Of a stretch of DNA of 10,286 nucleotides, positions 1-5,648 are shown one piece after another (within the stretch, counting starts at the first letter, position 1; each line of letters opens with the position of its first letter). A program made the translations under genes and the position numbers. Source of the stretch: Lachnospiraceae bacterium (GTDB lineage Bacteria > Bacillota > Clostridia > Lachnospirales > Lachnospiraceae). The stretch spans positions 1 to 10,286 of the forward strand of contig JABZIV010000052.1 in the NCBI GenBank assembly GCA_015258095.1. The letters are read 5' to 3'. The notes under the pieces were generated by a model. The model was given only the letters and a program-made list of their open reading frames with translations. It did not search any database and was not told the DNA's origin.

Positions 1-962
1 TCCTGCGACTCCGCACGCACTTCCTCCGGCTGAAAGAGCGCCTCCTGCTCCGCTACGACATTTCGTTCCTCTTCCGTTTCGCTCACCATCACGACATTTC
101 GTTCCTCTTCGGCTTCACGCCCTTCCTCCGGCTCTTGGGTCTCCGCCCTCCCGAGGATTTCCTGTTTCTTCAGAATCTCCTGATAGAACTTCGCCTGCAC
201 GAGAATAAAGCAGGGAGAAAGGTAAAGGACGTAAAAGGCGGAAAGGAGCATATCGGGAAATGAACTGTTGTCCAGAATGTAGCTCCACATGGAGGCAAGC
301 AGATTTGCCCCAAGGCGAATCGCAAGAAAGAAGAGCACTTGCCGAAGAAAGTGTTTCCACTCCTTCTGCATCATTGCCACGCTCTTCTGCATCGCATCTT
401 TCAGGCTGACAGCTTTCCTCTCCAAGATCAGAAAGGGAACACAAAGATAAAAGAGCAGAAATGTACCGATAGCAATATGGAATGCCGCTTCCTCCAGGAA
501 ATTGAGTACGGGATTCTTCATGCTGAACCCGAAGAAGAAGATAAAGAGCGCATTCAGTCCCCAAGGGAGAATCAGATAGAGGAAGGTATAGCCGATAAGG
601 CTTCTCTGCATGGGAAAGTTTTTCAGATTTAAGGTATAAAAAATATCAAAGGGCGTGATCGTTTCCCCTCTCGTCAGTTTCAAAGCCATATAAAGAAAAG
701 AAAAAGACGTTATCACGAGGTAGAGCAGAAGAACACAGAGAAAAAGAGCGAGAAGAATCCCTGAAATGCTGAGATTCAAACCATACTGTATCCCCTCTTG
801 TAAAGAGGAGAGCGTCAAAACCAGACTGGGACTCAGCACAAAAGAAAACGCAATGGCAATCCCCAGATATACGGCTAAAAGCAGGATAAAAGCGGCGAAA
901 AATGTCAGAAAGTTCTTCCTCCACTGCTTTCCTGCAAATCTTCTCATCTCTACATTATTCAT
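1..962 (-). CDS. DUF975-like integral membrane protein, 3' end cut by the window edge
   Basis: The frame stays open from an ATG at 962 to base 1, giving 320 visible residues and no stop. The start is supported by a GAGGGAAGG purine tract a few bases upstream; an ATG five codons further in is the alternative. About six hydrophobic segments are visible, near residues 19-41, 64-92, 121-146, 160-181, 204-225 and 236-256. Between segments 4 and 5 lies a stretch of the type 'LERKAVSLKDAMQKS', which recalls the D-P-..-A-L..S pattern of DUF975/YciC-like proteins common in Lachnospiraceae. No enzymatic motif is visible and the function is unknown. After residue 270 the protein becomes a cytoplasmic-looking acidic tail with repeated EEERNVV and PEExR motifs. 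It stands alone downstream of the methionine transporter genes, separated from them by a terminator-like hairpin. The coding call is strong; the family call is moderate because it rests on topology and recalled sequence character. Confidence 0.8.
   Translation of the reverse strand, partial: MNNVEMRRFAGKQWRKNFLTFFAAFILLLAVYLGIAIAFSFVLSPSLVLTLSSLQEGIQYGLNLSISGILLALFLCVLLLYLVITSFSFLYMALKLTRGETITPFDIFYTLNLKNFPMQRSLIGYTFLYLILPWGLNALFIFFFGFSMKNPVLNFLEEAAFHIAIGTFLLFYLCVPFLILERKAVSLKDAMQKSVAMMQKEWKHFLRQVLFFLAIRLGANLLASMWSYILDNSSFPDMLLSAFYVLYLSPCFILVQAKFYQEILKKQEILGRAETQEPEEGREAEEERNVVMVSETEEERNVVAEQEALFQPEEVRAESQ
21..133 (-). repeat. Short direct repeats encoding the acidic tail of the DUF975-like protein
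   Basis: A 20-bp sequence occurs identically at 55-74 and 91-110, a 36-bp period in frame with the protein. It encodes EEERNVV at residues 285-291 and 297-303. An outer pair, TTCCTCCGGCT on the plus strand at 21-31 and 123-133, encodes the two PEExR motifs. The repeats are in frame, so expansion or contraction by one unit would keep the gene open. No function is evident. Confidence 0.85.
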
Positions 963-996
963 AAACCCTTCCCTCTACGAAACGTCCATCACTTTA

Positions 997-1043
997 CATT
1001 GCTTTGCCTGCTGAATCTTTCTTGCTTAAGCAATGGAATCTTT
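997..1043. promoter_or_regulatory. Palindrome flanked by direct repeats in the leader of the membrane-protein gene
   Basis: A perfect 12-bp palindrome, TTGCTTAAGCAA, lies at 1022-1033. It sits between two copies of GAATCTTT at 1013-1020 and 1036-1043. A further CATTGCTT at 997-1004 is the inverse complement of AAGCAATG at 1028-1035, so two mutually exclusive pairings are possible in the transcript. The element lies 35-80 bp upstream of the start codon of the membrane-protein gene. This could be a dimeric repressor site or an RNA switch; neither is proven and no matching known motif is recognised. Confidence 0.35.
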
Positions 1044-1113
1044 TTCGCTCTGCCTTTGTTCCCACTTTTCTGTTTGTGAACAAGTAGCACACACAACTTG
1101 TAAAGCATCTATC

Positions 1114-1139
1114 TGTATAACACCTATTTATTCTTACAA
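1114..1139 (-). promoter_or_regulatory. Weak promoter candidate for the DUF975-like gene
   Basis: Reading the minus strand, TATACA (1119-1114) is preceded by TGT, giving an extended -10 of the form TGnTATACA. An upstream TTGTAA (1139-1134) could act as -35, but the spacer is only 14 bp, so recognition would depend mainly on the extended -10. CTTGTAA/TTACAAG inverted repeats (1097-1103 and 1134-1140) flank the -10 region. The leader would be about 145 nt long. Confidence 0.25.
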
Positions 1140-1170
1140 GAAAGCGGCCATGAATGCAAGCATGACCGCT
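1132..1170 (-). terminator. Probable terminator after metQ
   Basis: Arms at 1161-1170 and 1143-1152 form a 10-bp stem around an 8-nt loop. The one non-Watson-Crick position is a G-U wobble only when the minus strand is transcribed, which fits an RNA made in the metQ direction. The stem begins about 46 nt past the metQ stop and is followed by TTCTTGTAAG, a poor U-tract. Termination may therefore be partial. Confidence 0.55.
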
Positions 1171-1216
1171 ACTTTAAATTCTTAAAACTTTCTTTTATTG
1201 TGGGAAATCCGCTTCC

Positions 1217-2122
1217 TTAGTCGATGGGAACTACGCCACCGTCGTACTTCTTATTGATAAAATCCTGAATTTCCTTGGAATGTAAAACTTCTACAATCTT
1301 CTTTGCCCACTCTGCATCCTTGTCCTTCTCGGCAACCGCAATGATGTTGGCATAGGTCTGTGCCGCCTCGGAATCGGACTTCTCCGCAGCAAGCGCGTCA
1401 CTCGGCTTAAAGTTTGCCTGAATAGCATAGTTTCCGTTCATGCAAGCGAAGTCGACAGAATCCAAAGAACGAGGAATCTGTGCCGCTTCTACTTCATAAA
1501 GCTCGACATTGTGCGGATTCTCAACGATATCCTGCTTGGTTGCCGTAAGTCCTGCACCGTCCTTCAGCTTGATGATGCCGTTTGCCTCTAAAAGAAGGAG
1601 GGCTCTTGCTTCATTGGTCGTATCGTTCGGTACGGCAATCTTCGCGCCGTCCTTAATGTCCTTTAAGTCCTTGGACTTTCCGGCATAGATACCGAACGGC
1701 TCATAGTGAATCTTTCCTACAGAGACAACATGGGTGTTGTTCTCCTTGTTGAAATCATCGAGATACGGCTGATGCTGGAAATAGTTTGCCTGAATCTGTC
1801 CCTGGTCTGTAGCAAGGTTCGGCTGTACATAGTCGTTGTAGGTCACGATCTCAATGTCCACGCCTTCTTTCTTTAAAGCATCCTTTGCCGCCTCAAGAAT
1901 CTCTGCATGAGGGCTTGGGGAAGCGCCAATCTTAATCTTCACGGCTTCTCCGTCCGCCTTCGCTTCCTCAGTGGCTTTCGCACTTTCCTTCTCTCCCGCC
2001 TTATCCGTTCCGGACTCGGCAGCCTTCGTGGTCTCTGCCTGTGACTCCGCCTTCTTTCCACCGCAGGCAGCGAGAGAAATCGCTGCAAGTCCCAGAAGCA
2101 GGGCTACTACTCTTTTTTTCAT
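1217..2122 (-). CDS. metQ: Methionine ABC transporter substrate-binding lipoprotein MetQ
   Basis: This 301-residue protein is the extracellular methionine receptor of the MetNIQ importer (NlpA/MetQ family). A lipoprotein signal peptide ends in SLAAC, so Cys20 should be lipidated and anchor it to the outer face of the membrane. Residues 21-60 form an Ala/Glu/Lys-rich tether, and the binding domain starts near 61. Family hallmarks are visible: ASPSPHAEILE (67-77), the YFQHQPYL segment (114-121), PNDTTNEARALLLLE (165-179) and an NGNYA motif (229-233). The ATG is preceded by AAAAGGAGA at good spacing. The gene lies 57 bp downstream of metI with no terminator between them, so it is probably the last gene of a metN-metI-metQ operon. 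D-methionine and related substrates are known for the family; exact specificity cannot be read from sequence. Family assignment is very secure. Confidence 0.95.
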   Translation of the reverse strand: MKKRVVALLLGLAAISLAACGGKKAESQAETTKAAESGTDKAGEKESAKATEEAKADGEAVKIKIGASPSPHAEILEAAKDALKKEGVDIEIVTYNDYVQPNLATDQGQIQANYFQHQPYLDDFNKENNTHVVSVGKIHYEPFGIYAGKSKDLKDIKDGAKIAVPNDTTNEARALLLLEANGIIKLKDGAGLTATKQDIVENPHNVELYEVEAAQIPRSLDSVDFACMNGNYAIQANFKPSDALAAEKSDSEAAQTYANIIAVAEKDKDAEWAKKIVEVLHSKEIQDFINKKYDGGVVPID

Positions 2123-2179
2123 AACTTCTCCTTTTCTACTATACAGTTTCCTTTTGGTTTCTATGCTAAAGGGAGAAAA

Positions 2180-2845
2180 CTAAACTCTTCTCCTCTTGTC
2201 GCTGAATTTTGCCAGGCGCATCCAGAACTCCTGAATGATCTGCACGATGCCTACCAGGACAACCACCGCGATAATCATGATGTCCGTCTTATAGCGATAA
2301 TACCCGTAGTTTAAGGCAATCGCACCGAGTCCGCCGCCGCCTACAAATCCCGCCATAGCGGAGTAGGACAGAATCGAGGTGATACAAATCGCTGCACCGA
2401 TATAGAGACTCGGTTTCGCTTCCGGAAGATAAACCTTCCAGATGATCTGCCTGCGGCTCGCGCCCATGGAACGCGCCGCTTCGATGACGCCTTCGTCCAC
2501 TTCCTTTAAGGAGGATTCCACCATTCTCGCAATGTAGGGGGCAGCGGCAAAGACGAGCGGAGGAATGATGGCCGTCGGCCCCAGCGTCGTATGCACCAGG
2601 AACTGCGTAATCGGCAGCACCATGACCAGCAGAATCAGGAACGGGATGGTCCGAAAAATATTCGTGAGAAAGCCGAGAACGGCGTGCACGAGTTTCATCG
2701 GGCAAAGCCCTCCTTCCTCCGTCACAACGAGAATCACCCCGAGAGGAATACCGATCAGGTAAGAAATCACCGTGGAAATACTGACCATATATAAGGTCGC
2801 CACGGTTTCCGTCTGAAACATGGGAATCATTTCTTTTATACTCAT
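2180..2845 (-). CDS. metI: Methionine ABC transporter permease MetI
   Basis: This 221-residue inner-membrane permease forms the homodimeric methionine channel and couples to MetN. About five membrane helices are visible, near residues 15-42, 57-79, 89-107, 145-168 and 187-207. The cytoplasmic coupling loop has the EAA motif, EAARSMGASRRQIIWKVYLPEA, at 122-143. The FRTIPFLILL stretch (64-73) and the glycine-rich AGFVGGGGLGAIALNYGYYRY region (165-185) are typical of MetI. Length matches the usual 215-225 residues. The start lies 2 bp after the metN stop, so translation is probably coupled. The best Shine-Dalgarno sequence lies inside the metN C-terminal codons at an unusually long distance, as described separately. 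Very secure. Confidence 0.95.
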   Translation of the reverse strand: MSIKEMIPMFQTETVATLYMVSISTVISYLIGIPLGVILVVTEEGGLCPMKLVHAVLGFLTNIFRTIPFLILLVMVLPITQFLVHTTLGPTAIIPPLVFAAAPYIARMVESSLKEVDEGVIEAARSMGASRRQIIWKVYLPEAKPSLYIGAAICITSILSYSAMAGFVGGGGLGAIALNYGYYRYKTDIMIIAVVVLVGIVQIIQEFWMRLAKFSDKRRRV

Positions 2846-2847
2846 CC

Positions 2848-4128
2848 TTAGCGCCTTACCTCCTCAAATGCAATGCCGCGTTCCTTCATAAATTCCGTGA
2901 CATGAAGAATGTCCTCCATGTTCTCGGGCAGTTCTATCACCATCTGCCCTACCGCCATCCCGTCCACTTCCTTTGTGTTGGCGAAGAGGATGTTGACCGG
3001 CGTGTGCAATGCCAGAATCAGTTCGGAAAGAATCGGCTCATGCGCCTTTCTTCCGTCAAACACGATACGGAATCGTCTTCCGCTGCCAAAGAACGCTTCC
3101 TTTTCGCCTTCACCGAGAATCAGCCTCTTTCCGATCTCCGTCTTAGGGGATTGGAACACTTCTTTGACCGGTCCGCACTCCGCAATATGACTGTGGTCGA
3201 TAATCGCCACTTCATCGCAGATAGACTCTATCACGCTCATCTGATGCGTGATGATAATGATGGTTACGCCCATTTCTCGATTGATTTTCTTTAAAAGAGA
3301 GAGAATCTGTTCGGTCGTCTTCGGGTCCAGTGCGGAAGTCGCCTCATCACAGAGCAGCACTTCCGGATTCGTCGCCAGTGCCCGTGCAATGGCAACTCTC
3401 TGCTTCTGTCCGCCGGAAAGCTGGGCAGGATAGCTCTTCTCTCTTCCTTCCAGCCCTACGAGCTTAAGTAGCTCCTGCGCTCTTTTGATTCTCTTCTCTT
3501 TTCTTGCTTTTCCGCTGAAAAGCGCTTTCAGAATGACCGGGAAAGGCGTCAGGCTCGGCTTCCCTTCCGTCTTCTCCCTCTCCGCGGTATCTCTTCTATC
3601 CGAAGACTTGCCCTTCCGCTTCTTATCCTTCCACTCTTTTAAAGCGCGGGAAAGAAAGCCGCTGTCGGCAATTTCCAAAGGAAAGCAGACATTCTGGAGA
3701 AGGTTTCTCTGTTCCAAGAGATTGAACTGTTGGAAAATCATGCCCATGTTCTGTCGCATGGCAAGAATTTCCTTCTCTTTCATCGTACTCAAGCTTTTTC
3801 CGTGAAAGAAAATCTGTCCGCTGCTCGGTCTCTCCAGAAAATTAATACAGCGCACCAAAGTGGACTTTCCGGCTCCGGAAAGACCAATGATTCCCTGTAT
3901 CTGTCCTTTTTGAATATCCAGACGGATATCGTCCAGGGCGGTAAAATCTCCGGAGGCGATGTGAAACACCTTTCCGAGTCCCTGTACGGAGATGATGCTC
4001 TCCCGTTCCGTCTCTTCCTGTCTTTCCTCTTTCCGCTCCAACTCTTCCCGTCTACCTTCTTTCCTTTCTAAATCTCCCCGTCTAGCCTCTTTCTGCTCTA
4101 TCTCTTCTTTCTTTCTCATTTCTTCCAT
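2848..4128 (-). CDS. metN: Methionine ABC transporter ATPase MetN with N-terminal repeat and internal insertion
   Basis: This is the ATP-hydrolysing subunit of the MetNIQ importer, on the cytoplasmic face. The ABC core begins near residue 45. Visible motifs are Walker A GLSGAGKST (82-90), Q-loop FQQFNLL (132-138), signature LSGGQKQR (237-244), Walker B VLLCDEATSALD (257-268) with catalytic Glu262, and the H-loop His295. Residues from about 350 on match the C-terminal NIL/ACT-like domain through which methionine inhibits transport in E. coli MetN. The protein is 426 residues against about 343 in E. coli. The excess is an N-terminal charged extension (1-44) made of 10-residue repeats, plus a basic insertion of about 55 residues (155-209) between the Q-loop and the signature. 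All catalytic motifs are intact, so it should be active. The start is supported by GGAG six bases upstream, and no later start codon precedes the core except Met4. It is the first gene of the operon. Confidence 0.95.
   Translation of the reverse strand: MEEMRKKEEIEQKEARRGDLERKEGRREELERKEERQEETERESIISVQGLGKVFHIASGDFTALDDIRLDIQKGQIQGIIGLSGAGKSTLVRCINFLERPSSGQIFFHGKSLSTMKEKEILAMRQNMGMIFQQFNLLEQRNLLQNVCFPLEIADSGFLSRALKEWKDKKRKGKSSDRRDTAEREKTEGKPSLTPFPVILKALFSGKARKEKRIKRAQELLKLVGLEGREKSYPAQLSGGQKQRVAIARALATNPEVLLCDEATSALDPKTTEQILSLLKKINREMGVTIIIITHQMSVIESICDEVAIIDHSHIAECGPVKEVFQSPKTEIGKRLILGEGEKEAFFGSGRRFRIVFDGRKAHEPILSELILALHTPVNILFANTKEVDGMAVGQMVIELPENMEDILHVTEFMKERGIAFEEVRR
2859..2864 (-). promoter_or_regulatory. 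Distant Shine-Dalgarno of metI inside metN
   Basis: AGGAGG on the minus strand is encoded within the last codons of metN (Glu-Glu-Val-Arg-Arg) and lies 13 nt before the metI ATG. The usual distance is 5-9 nt. No start codon in the metI frame occurs nearer to it, and only a weak AAGG sits next to the ATG. metI initiation therefore probably depends on ribosomes finishing metN. Confidence 0.6.
4013..4126 (-). repeat. 30-bp tandem repeat encoding the MetN N-terminal extension
   Basis: Three imperfect 30-bp units at 4013-4042, 4043-4072 and 4073-4102, plus a partial unit to about 4126, encode 10-residue units of the form (E/D)LERKExRRE, for example ELERKEERQE, DLERKEGRRE and EIEQKEARRG. The unit length is a multiple of three, so copy number can change without a frameshift. 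The encoded peptide is almost entirely Glu, Arg and Lys and should be a solvent-exposed helix. Confidence 0.8.
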
Positions 4129-4151
4129 CTAAAACTCCGCGAATTGACAAG

Positions 4152-4180
4152 ATTCTACACCGGATGCGGCTTCCTCTCCA
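4152..4180 (-). promoter_or_regulatory. Weak promoter candidate for metNIQ
   Basis: On the minus strand, TAGAAT (4157-4152) lies 17 bp downstream of TGGAGA (4180-4175), giving a 5/6 -10 and a 4/6 -35 at ideal spacing. Predicted transcription would start about 15-20 nt before the metN ATG. The -35 overlaps the 4169-4198 hairpin. Readthrough from pepV is the alternative source of transcript. The space between pepV and metN is only 83 bp, too short for a SAM riboswitch, and no S-box features are seen. Confidence 0.3.
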
Positions 4181-4198
4181 AAATAACGGAGAGGAAGC
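4169..4198 (-). terminator. Strong hairpin between pepV and metN, without a U-tract
   Basis: Perfect 11-bp arms, GGAGAGGAAGC and its complement at 4188-4198 and 4169-4179, enclose an 8-nt loop. The hairpin starts 13 nt after the pepV stop. In the minus-strand transcript it is followed by CGCATCCGG, not by uridines, so it is not a standard intrinsic terminator. It may protect the pepV 3' end, attenuate readthrough into metN, or act as a Rho-associated pause. Confidence 0.5.
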
Positions 4199-4211
4199 TG
4201 CGTACGCTTTA

Positions 4212-5594
4212 TTACTGACAAAGTGCAAGAATCGACTCGGCATAAATCTCGGCTGCAAGAAGCAGGTCTTTCACCTTCATCCACTCATCCGCACCGTGCA
4301 TGTGGGTATCCACATCCGGAAGAATGGCACCAAAGGCTACTCCATTTTCCACCTCATGGACATAGGTGCCGCCTCCGATCGCGATGCACTCTCCCTTTTC
4401 TCCGGTTACCTTCTCATAGCAGGAAAGAAGCGCCTTGATAAAATCGGAATCCTTTGGTACGTGATGGGGCGGAATCATGCCCTTCGTCTCAAAGCAGAAG
4501 CCCTTCTCCTCGGAAAACTTTCTCGCCACATCCTCACAATTCTCTTTGTTTCCGCAAATCGGTACACGGCTGTCAAAAATGAAGTACATCTCCTTCTCGT
4601 CCAGAGAGAAAATATCGAGAGTACAGGTCAAGTCTCCACTTTCTTCATCTTGCATCTTGATGCCGATGCCGGAGCCGTCCGTAACGCCGTAAGGGAAAAG
4701 GGTAAGAATCGATTCCAGAGCCTTCTTATCCTCTGCACTGACTTCGGGAAGGAGTACAGCAAAACGAAGTGCGGCAAGTCCCGCATTCTTCCCAAGATGC
4801 GGTGTGGAAGCATGGGCGGACATACCGATCACCGTGACCGTATTGCCCTCCTTCTGAATCTGTACGCCGCACTCTTTCTCTACGATATCCTTCGCCTTCT
4901 GAAAATCTTCCTCGGAAAGCTTCGTAAACTCCAAAACCGCTTTCTGCGGAACCGCATTGACCGCAACACCGGCTGTAAGAGAGCGAAGGATTCCTTCCGC
5001 CTTTCTGGCCTTCCGCAAGGTTCCCTTCAATGCGCCTTTTTCAATGTTGATAATGGGGAACTCCGCGTCCGGCGTGAAGCTCATCTCGCCCGCTTTTTCC
5101 TTCTTATAATAGTAGGCCAAATCTGCCGATCCGGTTTCCTCATTCGTTCCGAGAATCAGGCGAACCCCTTTCTTCAACTCATAACCGAGCTCTTTAATCG
5201 CACGCATCGCATAAAGGGCACAAAGAATCGGTCCCTTATCGTCACTCACGCCTCTACCGTATACAATGCCGTCCTTCTCCAAAAGGGTAAACGGGTCGGT
5301 CACCGTCCATCCTTCTCCGGCGGGAACAACATCCAGATGTCCGAGAATATCGAGACTGTGCGGAAGTTCCGGTGAATAATCCGCTGTTCCGACATAATTC
5401 TCCCAGTTTTTCGTTGTAAAACCGTAGGAAGCACAGATCTTTAATCCCTCTTCCAATGCTTTCTTCGGTTCCTCCCCAAAAGGAGCATCCGCCTTTGTCT
5501 CTCCCTGTACCGAAGGAATCCGAACCAAAGCCGATAAGTCCTGTAACATCTCTTTCTCGTGTTCCTCGAGCCACTCTTTGATTGTCTTGCCCAT
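4212..5594 (-). CDS. pepV: PepV-type M20A dipeptidase (Xaa-His dipeptidase family)
   Basis: This 460-residue cytoplasmic metallopeptidase hydrolyses dipeptides with broad specificity in characterised PepV proteins. Two-zinc ligands and catalytic residues are present at positions one lower than in the Lactobacillus enzyme: His86 in GHLDVVPAG with catalytic Asp88, Asp118 in VSDDKGP, the Glu152-Glu153 pair in GTNEETGS, and Asp176 in TPDAEFP. The C-terminal histidine ligand is near 431-433 (THMHGADEW). The SAHASTPH segment (259-266) lies in the lid domain that binds the substrate. Length matches the family (about 470). The ATG has AAAAGGAG at good distance. It lies 54 bp downstream of prfC with no convincing terminator between, so the two may be cotranscribed. 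The following genes import methionine, suggesting but not proving a role in peptide-derived amino-acid supply. Beta-Ala-His dipeptidase activity is often annotated for relatives and cannot be excluded. Confidence 0.93.
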   Translation of the reverse strand: MGKTIKEWLEEHEKEMLQDLSALVRIPSVQGETKADAPFGEEPKKALEEGLKICASYGFTTKNWENYVGTADYSPELPHSLDILGHLDVVPAGEGWTVTDPFTLLEKDGIVYGRGVSDDKGPILCALYAMRAIKELGYELKKGVRLILGTNEETGSADLAYYYKKEKAGEMSFTPDAEFPIINIEKGALKGTLRKARKAEGILRSLTAGVAVNAVPQKAVLEFTKLSEEDFQKAKDIVEKECGVQIQKEGNTVTVIGMSAHASTPHLGKNAGLAALRFAVLLPEVSAEDKKALESILTLFPYGVTDGSGIGIKMQDEESGDLTCTLDIFSLDEKEMYFIFDSRVPICGNKENCEDVARKFSEEKGFCFETKGMIPPHHVPKDSDFIKALLSCYEKVTGEKGECIAIGGGTYVHEVENGVAFGAILPDVDTHMHGADEWMKVKDLLLAAEIYAESILALCQ

Positions 5595-5648
5595 AAGTCA
5601 CTCCTTTTCTAAGTAAATTATTGTTGTTTCCTCTACAACGCCCTTGCT

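Noticed and set aside
115..924. Short open frames on both strands inside the first 960 bases
   Set aside because: They overlap the continuous membrane-protein frame (962 to the window edge), which has coherent helices and a good start site. The short frames are Ser/Arg/Cys-rich or lack a ribosome binding site.
4145..4150. TTGACA on the plus strand
   Set aside because: No suitable -10 follows at 16-18 bp in front of any plus-strand gene; this region only contains antisense frames.
4164..5375. Plus-strand open frame of 403 codons opposite pepV
   Set aside because: It lies wholly antisense to a well-conserved M20 dipeptidase, has no recognisable domain, and is rich in Leu/Arg as expected from a shadow frame.
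5623..5639. Small inverted repeat GTTGT/ACAAC between prfC and pepV
   Set aside because: The stem is only 5 bp and is not followed by a run of U, so it is too weak for a terminator.
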